Assembly: GCA_947259865.1 (NCBI GenBank)
Contig: CAMYNZ010000295.1
Span: forward strand, 1-6,424
Reading direction: 5' to 3'
Source: an uncultured Desulfobacterales bacterium
GTDB lineage: Bacteria > Desulfobacterota > Desulfobacteria > Desulfobacterales > G020354645
DNA: 6,424 nt
Position numbers and translations under genes: made by a program. Below the pieces are notes generated by a model. The model did not search any database, was not told the origin of the DNA, and saw nothing but the letters and a program-made list of their open reading frames with translations. Below are positions 1 to 6,079 of the stretch, in pieces. Each line of letters opens with the position of its first letter. The first letter of the stretch is position 1.

Positions 1-625
1 GACTTTCCAGATCATTAATAACACGCCATTTTCCTTGTCCGCTTTCGATTTTCGTGCGCCAGGTTTCTACACGGGCCAGATATTTTTCAGCATAACGAAT
101 ATCGCGGCGCAGCTTGGTTACATTAAAAGCGACCACTTGGAATCCGGCCAGTTGAAAAGGAATGTTTGGGCCCGGTCCCTGGGTCAGTTCTTCATCTAAA
201 TCTGAGAATATGAGAATAAATTTTTTGGGGCAACCGGATCTGTTCAAATATTCAATGGCTTGCAGCATTCCGCCCGAGATATCCGTATACTCGCTGTTTT
301 CAGCCGTGGAGACAAACGTATTCACTTTGTGTTGAAAAACCCGTTTCTGATTATTGACAACCGACGGGCGCTGTTCAAAGTTCACCATGGCGATGATGTC
401 ATTTTCACTGAACCTCCCGGTCTCGATGCTGGCAACTGCCAGCGTATCATTGGGCTGAAGGTTGCCGAGGAGATAACCGATAATGACCTGCGCTTTTTCT
501 AATTCCACTGCGTAGGTACCGCCTGGATCCAAAAGCATATACAGACCCCGGGAGCGGTTTTCAGAATTCGTACATCCTGCGATCAAAATGCCGGCGGCAA
601 AAACAAATACAGGTAAATTTTTCAT
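1..625 (-). CDS. vWA-like lipoprotein with degenerate MIDAS (3' end outside window)
   Basis: The reading frame is open from the ATG at 625 to the window edge (208 codons, no stop), so the N-terminus is complete and the C-terminus is cut off. The start is supported by AGAGGAAA about 10 nt upstream. Residues 1-18 form a lipoprotein signal (basic start, hydrophobic core, lipobox L-I-A-G-C with Cys18), predicting a lipid-anchored periplasmic-side protein. The rest follows the vWA fold: a beta strand ending in D33-P-G-G-T37 where DxSxS is expected, a conserved QPNDTLAVASI strand, T114 in EYTDISGG, and D142 in ILIFSDLDEE. It aligns along its length with the vWA protein at 2658-3428, and by that comparison only a few codons should be missing. 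Both MIDAS serines are replaced (Gly, Thr), so metal binding may be lost or altered. It lies 19 nt after the membrane protein at 645-2120, probably in the same operon. Ligand and function are unknown. Confidence 0.85.
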   Translation of the reverse strand, partial: MKNLPVFVFAAGILIAGCTNSENRSRGLYMLLDPGGTYAVELEKAQVIIGYLLGNLQPNDTLAVASIETGRFSENDIIAMVNFEQRPSVVNNQKRVFQHKVNTFVSTAENSEYTDISGGMLQAIEYLNRSGCPKKFILIFSDLDEELTQGPGPNIPFQLAGFQVVAFNVTKLRRDIRYAEKYLARVETWRTKIESGQGKWRVINDLES

Positions 626-644
626 TCCCGGCTTTCCTCTAACA

Positions 645-2120
645 CTATCCTTTTATGCCCGTGTTTGATCGCTTTTTCGACTTTTTAAAAAATCCAAGTC
701 CGGTCCCCGGCTTTGAGGATCTTTTTACTTTACGGGGTGATCCGGTTAACACACCTTCCAACAGGAGTGCAGGAAATATGACCAGATCGTAAAGGGTGAT
801 GATGACTTTGCCGGAATAAACCACGACATTTCCCATAAGCCGCAGTACAAAGGCAAAGAACCGGAGGATACCGGCAACGATAATCCCCAGCACTGTTCTG
901 GATGAAGAAATAAAAAACTCAAGCGGTATGGCCACGAATGCAAGCACAAAGGGCAATATAAATCCCAGGACCATCTGACTGATGGTGGGGACAATACTGA
1001 TGGATACGGGTGCCTGATCGACACCGGCCAGAATTTGTCTGAGGGATTCCATATCGGCAGCCATACGGACGCGCAAAAGCGCCAGAACCGACTCGCCACC
1101 GGCAAAAACCGCGAGCAATGTCAGCGTGATCCAAATCATGCGAATGCGCATTTTTCCGTCCATGCCGCCGATAGTCGGAAACAAACGGGTAATGCGCAGC
1201 GATTCCATGAGAAAAAGCCCCATGCTGAATTCAACCAGGGTAATCACAATACCGGCAACATCCGATGTCTTATAAGGCCCGATATAATTTCCGCCACCCA
1301 CCATTTCAGACATCGGCAAAGCAATCAGGTGGAAGTTAATCACCCCAGCACCCACCCCTGCGAGCAGGATCAGACCGGAAACAAAAAATTGTGTCAAAGC
1401 GGATGAGGAAAGCATGCTTGCAGCCTTGTCGGTCTTTAACCTGATCTGCTCGTATTCATCCATATAGCGATCAATGCTTTTAGCCCTTTCATTGAGGGTT
1501 GCCACCGATTTGCCTACCCCATTTAGAATGTTTTGCAGCTTCCGCCAGAGGGGCAGCATTTTATTGAGAATTGCATGGCGCCTTTTGATGGAATTACGGT
1601 AACCTTCAATGGCCACTGTGTGCTGTTCTTTAAGCGTGCGGTTAATCTCCGACAGCGTGGAGGAGACCATGGTGTCACCCGAATGTTCGATCTTGGCAAT
1701 CGCGTCTATGATCGGAATCCAGTTCGGCAGGGATGGCGGTACATCTATGCTCCGGGTGTGGTCTTCTTCGAGTTTGGTTATAAATTCGGATATTTTATGA
1801 TGGAGTGTCGGATAACCTTCCAGATTTCTGACCACCGTGGTGTTGATGTGATCGAACTCCCGCTCCACTTTGCGTTCGGCAATTTCCAACCCCTTGGCCA
1901 GCAATACCTCCCGGTTACGTTTCATCAGCCTATTTTCGGCAATCAGCACTGAGGCAGCCGCAAGCCGCATGGCGTTGTTAAAGACCCTGCCAAGTGCACT
2001 GATAACCTGGTGAATAAATTTTCTGGAAAGATACAGGGCCACGAATAACGCAAAAATCCATATAGCTATGGACAGGGGCTCACTGGGTGTTATTCGCAAT
2101 AAACGATCAGGGATCGACAT
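645..2120 (-). CDS. Polytopic membrane protein with long helical N-terminal domain, function unknown
   Basis: This 491-residue protein matches no family I can name. The start is backed by AGAGG 5 nt upstream of the ATG. Hydrophobic segments are at about 17-33, 246-268, 287-306, 328-348, 379-404 and one or two more within 408-455. Residues 60-235 form a long charged, mostly helical region (for example AERKVEREFD and LNERAKSIDRYMDEYEQIRLK) between the first and second segments, and could be a coiled-coil domain. The tail (462-491) is strongly basic (SPRKVKRSSK, FFKKSKKRS), suggesting a cytoplasmic C-terminus. The four segments at 246-404 resemble in order and spacing the four-TM core of the membrane protein at 3470-4450, including an R-V-R/Q after the third helix, so distant homology is possible. 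The vWA lipoprotein gene follows after 19 nt. By context it may be a membrane partner of that lipoprotein; this is inference. Confidence 0.88.
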   Translation of the reverse strand: MSIPDRLLRITPSEPLSIAIWIFALFVALYLSRKFIHQVISALGRVFNNAMRLAAASVLIAENRLMKRNREVLLAKGLEIAERKVEREFDHINTTVVRNLEGYPTLHHKISEFITKLEEDHTRSIDVPPSLPNWIPIIDAIAKIEHSGDTMVSSTLSEINRTLKEQHTVAIEGYRNSIKRRHAILNKMLPLWRKLQNILNGVGKSVATLNERAKSIDRYMDEYEQIRLKTDKAASMLSSSALTQFFVSGLILLAGVGAGVINFHLIALPMSEMVGGGNYIGPYKTSDVAGIVITLVEFSMGLFLMESLRITRLFPTIGGMDGKMRIRMIWITLTLLAVFAGGESVLALLRVRMAADMESLRQILAGVDQAPVSISIVPTISQMVLGFILPFVLAFVAIPLEFFISSSRTVLGIIVAGILRFFAFVLRLMGNVVVYSGKVIITLYDLVIFPALLLEGVLTGSPRKVKRSSKPGTGLGFFKKSKKRSNTGIKG

Positions 2121-2121
2121 A

Positions 2122-2126
2122 CAAAC
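2122..2126 (-). promoter_or_regulatory. Ribosome binding site of the gene at 645-2120
   Basis: Read on the minus strand, AGAGGTTTGT directly precedes the ATG at 2120. The purine block sits 5 nt upstream, a normal Shine-Dalgarno spacing, and supports this start codon. Confidence 0.55.
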
Positions 2127-2198
2127 CTCTACTCAATCTATGGTATAACCAGCAGTATCGAAACGTTAGACCGGGCTACTGAATGTCAATAATTGAAT

Positions 2199-2227
2199 AT
2201 ACTACCCGATAATGTACATCCTATCAA
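2199..2227 (-). promoter_or_regulatory. Sigma70-like promoter for the left operon (645-2120 plus 1-625)
   Basis: On the minus strand a -35 box TTGATA (2227-2222, 5 of 6 to consensus) is separated by exactly 17 nt from a -10 box TAGTAT (2204-2199, 4 of 6). Transcription would start near 2192, giving a leader of about 70 nt before the ATG at 2120. The -35 box lies in a 13-bp block, AATTTATTGATAG, that recurs identically at the -35 box of the other operon. An inverted-repeat arm (2236-2249) lies just upstream of the -35 and could bind a regulator. Predicted by eye only. Confidence 0.55.
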
Positions 2228-2353
2228 TAAATTATTACCCAATTGATCGTAAACAAAGTGGGAAACATATTTTAAGTGTTTGATTATTTATGTATATTGC
2301 AGTCTGGGATGTGATATACATAACACTTCTGTCCATAAGATATAGAATTTTAA

Positions 2354-2370
2354 CAAAATTCCATTTTGTT
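2354..2370. repeat. Short perfect inverted repeat (8-bp arms)
   Basis: AACAAAAT-TC-C-ATTTTGTT: two 8-bp AT-rich arms around a 3-nt spacer. It sits immediately beside the GC-rich 20-bp tandem repeats and may belong to the same repetitive unit. No gene ends nearby, so a terminator role is unlikely. Confidence 0.4.
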
Positions 2371-2380
2371 TACCCTGCGG

Positions 2381-2427
2381 GAAAGCCGCGCCAGAGGCGG
2401 GCAAGCCGCGCCAGAGGCGGGCAAGCC
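2381..2427. repeat. 20-bp tandem repeat, two full copies plus a partial copy
   Basis: The unit GCAAGCCGCGCCAGAGGCGG occurs at 2381-2400 (one change at the second base) and 2401-2420. A third partial copy, GCAAGCC, is at 2421-2427. The unit is much more GC-rich than the surrounding DNA and can form a small hairpin (CGCC-AGA-GGCG). It is a probable intergenic repeat of the genome; copy number elsewhere cannot be judged from this window. Confidence 0.75.
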
Positions 2428-2548
2428 GATAATACCCCATCTCCATCGTTACCAAGGGCTCGGATCTGGGGCATTCTCGACTTTCGATCAATTGGGTACA
2501 ATTTTTGCTGCAATTTCGGCTTTTGATACAGCGTATGGATTTTGCCAC

Positions 2549-2592
2549 AAAAAAAGTCGAATTACCCACTGATTTCGGTAACTCGACTTTTT
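2549..2592 (-). terminator. Rho-independent terminator of the right operon
   Basis: The arms 2551-2566 and 2577-2592 can pair over 16 bp around a 10-nt loop. The one imperfect pair (2561/2582) becomes a U-G wobble in the minus-strand transcript. Seven consecutive U residues (2555-2549) follow in that direction, and the hairpin lies about 65 nt past the stop codon of the vWA gene at 2658. It separates the two operons. A shorter T run on the other side would allow weaker termination in the plus direction. Confidence 0.85.
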
Positions 2593-2657
2593 CTGTGCTG
2601 TTTCTTTGAATTTAAGGGATTCTGGCAGGGGGCAAAATATACCCCCGTTTATTGGCG

Positions 2658-3428
2658 TCAGGATCCCTTTTGCTTTTCAAATTCAAGAAGGGAGTGTCCA
2701 TACCGATGCGAGGAAAAATCGGCTCCGGTAGCGGCGAAATAACGGGCCCAAAATTTTTCGATTGATCGAAATTTCCTGGAATCAGCCGCACTGGCACCGG
2801 CCACATAGACCTTGACACCGGCAAGGTCGGGGACAAGTTTCTGCCTTTGACGGTATCGGATGATATCGTTGATGTATTTGTTCGTGACCTTGGCATGCTC
2901 AAATTTATATTGCCTGGAATCCTGGACCATGTCAGAGAGGATAACCAGGACCTTTTCTCGTTTCTCACTGTGGAAAATCGTGTCGGCAATATTCAGAGAA
3001 TTCAGAATCTCCGTATACGGTGTTCCCTTTTTGCGGGATAGAAGGCGGTCTACCGCCTTGCGAATGTTTTTTTGGGCTTTGGCCAGACTTTGTTCGTATT
3101 GAATACGGTTGACCCATATGGTTTGTTTGGGGATTTCTTCATCCACCACCGGTTTGAAATCGATAAAGGAACGACTGGTGATGGTTCCCACCACGAGACG
3201 GTCCCCCTGGTTCAGGCTTTGATAGATTTTTTCAAATGCCTCGTTATATACCGTGCGCCGGGCGCGATTGGTGCTGCCCGACATGTCGACCATAACAACG
3301 ATTACGCGGGGACCTTGTTTATCTTTCCCGAACTTCCAAAAGGCCTCAGCCTCCCCTTTTATCGAGCTCAACAATAGAAGGGAGCTGAGAAAAATAAGCC
3401 ACAGGAATTTTAATCTGCGTTGCTTCAT
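2658..3428 (-). CDS. Exported von Willebrand A domain protein with intact MIDAS
   Basis: This 256-residue protein has a Sec signal peptide (K-Q-R-R start, hydrophobic core about 8-23, likely signal peptidase I cut after A-E-A29). It is therefore expected in the periplasm or outside the cell. The mature part is essentially one vWA domain: strand VIVVMV followed by D48-M-S50-G-S52, T139 in TPYTEILN, and D166 in VLVILSDMVQDS, together a complete metal-ion-dependent adhesion site. The start has a near-perfect ribosome binding site (GAGGAGGT, 8-nt spacing). It lies 41 nt downstream of a membrane protein gene and ends before a strong terminator, so the two form an operon. vWA domains usually mediate metal-dependent protein contacts; the partner is unknown. 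The vWA lipoprotein at 1-625 is a paralogue. The C-terminus (about 210-256) carries no extra recognisable domain. Confidence 0.92.
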   Translation of the reverse strand: MKQRRLKFLWLIFLSSLLLLSSIKGEAEAFWKFGKDKQGPRVIVVMVDMSGSTNRARRTVYNEAFEKIYQSLNQGDRLVVGTITSRSFIDFKPVVDEEIPKQTIWVNRIQYEQSLAKAQKNIRKAVDRLLSRKKGTPYTEILNSLNIADTIFHSEKREKVLVILSDMVQDSRQYKFEHAKVTNKYINDIIRYRQRQKLVPDLAGVKVYVAGASAADSRKFRSIEKFWARYFAATGADFSSHRYGHSLLEFEKQKGS

Positions 3429-3436
3429 GTGAATTT

Positions 3437-3444
3437 ACCTCCTC
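3437..3444 (-). promoter_or_regulatory. Strong ribosome binding site of the gene at 2658-3428
   Basis: GAGGAGGT on the minus strand, 8 nt before the ATG at 3428, is close to a perfect anti-16S match. It is the strongest site in the window and fixes the start of the exported vWA protein. Confidence 0.8.
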
Positions 3445-3469
3445 AAAACTCATGAAAAGGATTGATTGT

Positions 3470-4450
3470 TTACTGTCCGCTCACAGCCCTGACATGCAAT
3501 TGGGTGGTGGCGTTCAACGATTTTCTGCTCTCTTCTTCTTTGGTCAAATCGGCGTCCAATACGTGCTCTTTTTCGAAGGATGCCGGTTTGGCATGATCGG
3601 GACGTACGCGCTGATTGATTTTGCGATAATAATAGATGACTTCCTGACCGCGTTGATGGATCCGGTTGATTTTTTCCTGCTGCTTGGTAAGAAGTTTGTT
3701 GTGCTTGGCCTCGATTTTGCGCATGGCCTTATTGAGCTGGTTGGTTCGGCGGTGCAAATGCTCCAGCAAAGGGTCGTGGTCATGGGCAAAATATGAGCAC
3801 AGCGTGGCGGCTGCCAGTATAACCAGGTTCAGTCCAACAAATGCCAGACCCACAAACTTGCTGCTGCCGAAGCCGGCGACCGCTCCCGCATCGGCGAGAT
3901 CGCCCAGATACTGGACCCGCACATAGCCTATGGCAATCAAGCCGCCCACCGTTAGGAAAAGCAGAGTTCCGACTCCGATGCCGCTTTTCCACCAGGGATC
4001 AGACCCGCGTTTTAAAAGAATCCCCAGAGCATGGGCGATCCAGGGAATGGCCACGGCCACAGCCAGCGCCATGACCCATGTGAATATTTGGCTTTCGCCA
4101 AACACGGCAAAGGCCAGGGAGTTCATGGGGACTTCACCCACGACAAAAAGAGACATCAAGATATAGTACTTCCCTCTGGTTAATTCCACACTGGGCTCGG
4201 ATCGCTTGATCTTGGCGGCGTGGGCATCATAGTCCTTGGAGATACGGCCATAATCTTTGAGCAGCGGTTTGTGTTTACCATTGAGTGTATCCAATTTGGG
4301 TCCCCACTTGGACGTCACCTGCCGCGCCTCGTTTCTGGCCATCGCCATCATCTCCTGCTCGAACTGGGAAGGATTGGGATCGGTAACACCGGGAATATTA
4401 TTTTTTGCATCGATTACGGCGTTTTGTTTTACCTTGCTCCTGCTGTACAT
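3470..4450 (-). CDS. Four-TM membrane protein with cytoplasmic coiled coil, function unknown
   Basis: I choose the ATG at 4450 (326 residues), which has AAGGGGG just upstream. An in-frame TTG at 4471 would add seven residues but has no ribosome binding site. Residues 1-90 are soluble and helical (QFEQEMMAMARNEARQ, then a lysine-rich stretch). Hydrophobic segments follow at about 95-117, 123-146, 158-178 and 199-221, placing both ends on the same, probably cytoplasmic, side. Residues 227-275 are a likely coiled coil (LLEHLHRRTNQLNKAM, AKHNKLLTKQQEKINRI), followed by a polar tail. I recognise no known family. It is the first gene of an operon with the exported vWA protein 41 nt downstream, matching the membrane-protein/vWA order of the left operon. 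A role as inner-membrane partner of that vWA protein is inferred from context only. Confidence 0.85.
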   Translation of the reverse strand: MYSRSKVKQNAVIDAKNNIPGVTDPNPSQFEQEMMAMARNEARQVTSKWGPKLDTLNGKHKPLLKDYGRISKDYDAHAAKIKRSEPSVELTRGKYYILMSLFVVGEVPMNSLAFAVFGESQIFTWVMALAVAVAIPWIAHALGILLKRGSDPWWKSGIGVGTLLFLTVGGLIAIGYVRVQYLGDLADAGAVAGFGSSKFVGLAFVGLNLVILAAATLCSYFAHDHDPLLEHLHRRTNQLNKAMRKIEAKHNKLLTKQQEKINRIHQRGQEVIYYYRKINQRVRPDHAKPASFEKEHVLDADLTKEEESRKSLNATTQLHVRAVSGQ

Positions 4451-4455
4451 TTTTC

Positions 4456-4462
4456 CCCCTTT
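4456..4462 (-). promoter_or_regulatory. Ribosome binding site deciding the start of the gene at 3470-4450
   Basis: AAGGGGG lies about 5 nt upstream of the ATG at 4450 on the minus strand. The alternative TTG at 4471 lacks a comparable purine-rich site, so the ATG is preferred. Confidence 0.5.
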
Positions 4463-4493
4463 CGGTCCCAAAATACCGGGAAGTAGGTTGGGT

Positions 4494-4508
4494 GATAAAA
4501 ATTTTATC
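4494..4508. repeat. Palindrome in the leader of the right operon
   Basis: GATAAAA-A-TTTTATC: 7-bp arms around a single central base, about 44 nt upstream of the start codon. It may be an operator. It also overlaps a weaker possible second promoter (TTTATA, 17 nt, TAAAAT) closer to the gene. Confidence 0.4.
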
Positions 4509-4543
4509 TAAAATAGATACGCCTATAAAGTAAGCCTGCTGAA

Positions 4544-4564
4544 ATACATTGTAACTTAATGTAT
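4544..4564. promoter_or_regulatory. Inverted repeat, candidate operator of the right operon
   Basis: ATACATT at 4544-4550 and AATGTAT at 4558-4564 are perfect inverted 7-bp arms with a 7-nt spacer, so their centres are 14 bp apart. It begins about 10 nt downstream of the predicted transcription start, a place where a dimeric repressor could block initiation or elongation. No repressor gene is in the window. Confidence 0.4.
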
Positions 4565-4581
4565 CCAAAAAGTACCCCAAT

Positions 4582-4610
4582 ATTTTATCAAATAAAATCT
4601 AAACTATCAA
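4582..4610 (-). promoter_or_regulatory. Sigma70-like promoter for the right operon (3470-4450 plus 2658-3428)
   Basis: On the minus strand TTGATA (4610-4605) is followed after exactly 17 nt by TAAAAT (4587-4582). Each box matches 5 of 6 consensus bases in an AT-rich setting. The start would be near 4575, giving a leader of about 125 nt that contains two palindromes. The -35 box lies in the 13-bp block AATTTATTGATAG shared with the left operon promoter. Confidence 0.65.
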
Positions 4611-4726
4611 TAAATTTATATTTTGGACAAACAGCGGGTTCCCGATCTCCAGAGCGTTTTGGATTTTATACGTCTCAAGAATTGTTTGCGACGACTCACG
4701 GTGGGGAAAGTGAAATGGAATTATTT
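4611..4726. other. Intergenic stretch with no recognised gene
   Basis: These 116 bases lie between the right-operon promoter and the left end of the first miniature element. Reading frames cross it only by running into the mobile element, and I see no RNA gene or terminator. It may hold upstream regulatory sequence for the right operon. Confidence 0.4.
4719..4726. repeat. Target-site duplication of element copy A, left
   Basis: AATTATTT, identical to 5046-5053. The two copies directly flank the element at 4727-5045, as expected after insertion by a transposase making 8-bp staggered cuts. Confidence 0.8.
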
Positions 4727-5045
4727 CAGAGGTTGGAGAGTTTTTTGATCCGCCATAGGTCTTTGGCGGACTGCATGAATCATCAGCGACTGCATCGTGC
4801 AAACTCATGCATAAGGGGTCGTAGCCAAAGAACAGCTGCATAAGGGGTCGTAGCCAAAGAACAGCGCTGAGACATTAAAACAATAAGTTAGGGGTAAAAA
4901 CAACATCGCGTCCCCCAAGACACCTTTGGGTTTCCGACGGTTCTTTGGCAACGCTCCCTAATGCCTTCAGACAGTGCACGATTTCGCTGCTGATAATTCA
5001 TTCCGCTAATATCAAAGGTTGGCAGGAAAAACTCCCCGAACCCTC
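4727..5045. mobile_element. Miniature inverted-repeat transposable element (MITE), copy A
   Basis: This 319-bp non-coding element is bounded by imperfect terminal inverted repeats (4728-4746 and 5026-5044) and a perfect 8-bp duplication, AATTATTT, on both sides. From 4771 to its right end it matches copy B at about 91% identity (about 22 differences in 246 positions by hand count), apart from an extra 29-bp tandem unit. The left half is a rough inverted copy of the right half (TGCATCGTGCA against TGCACGA, GCCAAAGAAC against GTTCTTTGGC), so a transcript would fold into a long hairpin. Its left arm also has a perfect 7-bp stem, TCCGCCA/TGGCGGA (4749-4770), absent from copy B. It encodes no transposase and must have been moved in trans. 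Families known to make 8-bp duplications, such as ISL3, IS1595 or ISAs1, are candidates, but I cannot assign one. Confidence 0.88.
4808..4865. repeat. Perfect 29-bp tandem duplication inside copy A
   Basis: The unit beginning TGCATAAGGGGTCGTAGCC occurs at 4808-4836 and again, identically, at 4837-4865. Copy B has the unit once (with one change), so the duplication arose within copy A and is probably recent. Confidence 0.9.
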
Positions 5046-5053
5046 AATTATTT
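5046..5053. repeat. Target-site duplication of element copy A, right
   Basis: AATTATTT, identical to 4719-4726, directly at the right end of the element. Confidence 0.8.
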
Positions 5054-5169
5054 ATCTAATTGAAAATGCTGCGTCCGGCTGATGGGTATCAAAATCAATG
5101 ATTGCTGTCAGAGGTTTATGCGAGCAATCCGCCAAAAGACTTTGTAAACCTGTTCCCGGGACATGACAC

Positions 5170-5751
5170 TCAGCTGAAACTGCCCTGCCAAATGATCAAC
5201 GGTCGGTATTCGAATGTTCTGAACAACCTTACCCCAAATCCCTCTTGATTGGACCAGGTTATGATACCTTTGCGCTTATCAAACTTATCTTGCGAGTATG
5301 GCAGTGCAACTTTGATTATTTTTCCGACCGGCAAAGGCTCATCCATTTTTATAAAAAGGCCGTCTGTGCTGAAATTAACGAGCTCGCCGGTAAACAATCT
5401 ATCTTTGGTCGCGAATAAAATGTTTCCGGACCAGATCTGCCGATATTCCTGCCTTCTTTCAAAACTTTTTTGACTAATAATTTGTTTTATCAGTTTTATG
5501 CCGAATCCTTCAGTGGTGCACCGGACAATCCTGCCTTTGCGTTTATCATTTTTTTCTTTTGAATATGGCGGTGCCACGACAATTTCATTTCCCACCGACA
5601 GGAGCGCATGGCTTTTGATAAAGAGACCGGCCTTGCTGTAATTTAGAAGATCACCTTCATAAAGCCGGGATCGGGTGGCAAAGAAAATTTTTCCGAAATA
5701 GGTCAGCCTGTCATCGATTCTTCTTTCGATAACTTTTTTGCCTGCATACAT
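5170..5751 (-). CDS. Tandem PilZ-domain protein
   Basis: This 193-residue soluble protein consists of two PilZ-like domains. Each has the two c-di-GMP-binding signatures: R11-xxx-R15 with N37-x-S39-xx-G42 in the first, and R100-xxx-R104 with N126-x-S128-xx-G131 in the second. Later landmarks also repeat (PPYSKEKNDKRKG against LPYSQDKFDKRKG, EGFGIKL against EGFGVRL). All are offset by exactly 89 residues, so it is an internal duplication without insertions or deletions. No signal peptide or membrane segment is present, so it is probably a cytoplasmic c-di-GMP receptor with two ligand sites and no output domain of its own. The start is supported by AGGA 7 nt before the ATG. It stands alone, bracketed by two mobile-element copies, and I see no clear terminator after it. 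Its target (motility, exopolysaccharide or other) cannot be told from context. Confidence 0.92.
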   Translation of the reverse strand: MYAGKKVIERRIDDRLTYFGKIFFATRSRLYEGDLLNYSKAGLFIKSHALLSVGNEIVVAPPYSKEKNDKRKGRIVRCTTEGFGIKLIKQIISQKSFERRQEYRQIWSGNILFATKDRLFTGELVNFSTDGLFIKMDEPLPVGKIIKVALPYSQDKFDKRKGIITWSNQEGFGVRLFRTFEYRPLIIWQGSFS

Positions 5752-6079
5752 ATTTATTTCCTGACTTCTATCTTTTTATTTTCTCCGACTCGTTTTCAGG
5801 GGAAACAAAAATGCAAAAATCATGCAAACTCTGTATCATCTCAGTAATGTTGTAATATATTAATTAAATAACAAATAGTTATATAATATTGTTCTTCCGC
5901 AGCAGGAAAATTTGTATCCGGATTAGAGACGCGCATGGGCGATATCTCACAGAGTGTGTAGTTTATCCTGTGTTTTTTCACACAATTTGAGGCGGAAAGG
6001 GATTGGTTGGCCAGCCTGTATGGCAAGAAACCACCTTTCGCAAGATGACCTGACACCCTGCCTGCAGATAAACATAATT
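5752..6079. other. Intergenic region upstream of the PilZ gene
   Basis: About 330 bp between the PilZ start and element copy B. The part next to the gene (5752-5890) is very AT-rich and presumably holds its promoter, but I find no pair of boxes with convincing spacing. The part at 5900-6070 is more GC-balanced, with only a short stem-loop (TGTGT-TTTTTC-ACACA near 5972). The minus-strand frame at 6116-5841 starts inside the mobile element and shows no domain, so it is not called. Confidence 0.5.
6072..6079. repeat. Target-site duplication of element copy B, left
   Basis: ACATAATT, identical to 6356-6363 and directly flanking the element at 6080-6355. Confidence 0.8.

Larger units (their letters stand above)
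2236..2498. repeat. Segment bounded by a perfect 14-bp inverted repeat
   Basis: TACCCAATTGATCG at 2236-2249 is repeated in exact inverted orientation as CGATCAATTGGGTA at 2485-2498. The arms enclose 235 bp that include the 20-bp tandem repeats. I see no clear target-site duplication outside the arms, so it is not a demonstrated insertion. It could be the remnant of a small mobile element or two copies of a regulatory site; the left arm abuts the promoter of the left operon. The reading frames here (for example minus strand 2569-2288) have repeat-derived, low-information translations and are not called as genes. Confidence 0.55.

Noticed and set aside
2288..2569. Minus-strand 93-codon reading frame between the operons
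   Set aside because: It is translated from the GC-rich tandem repeats, the AT-rich dyad and part of the terminator region, with no domain and no convincing ribosome binding site.
4451..4471. TTG start at 4471 for the four-TM protein
   Set aside because: The ATG at 4450 has a purine-rich ribosome binding site and the TTG does not. The seven extra residues are not supported.
4559..4843. Short plus- and minus-strand frames over MITE copy A, including a peptide shared with copy B
   Set aside because: The shared peptide only reflects the repeated DNA. The two copies differ by indels that break the frames, so there is no sign of protein-level conservation.
4808..4865. CRISPR-like repeat array
   Set aside because: There are only two directly abutting 29-bp units with no spacer between them and no cas gene; it is a simple tandem duplication.
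5113..5150. Possible terminator downstream of the PilZ gene (GGTTTA/TAAACC)
   Set aside because: The stem is only 6 bp with a 26-nt loop and no U tract follows it on the minus strand.
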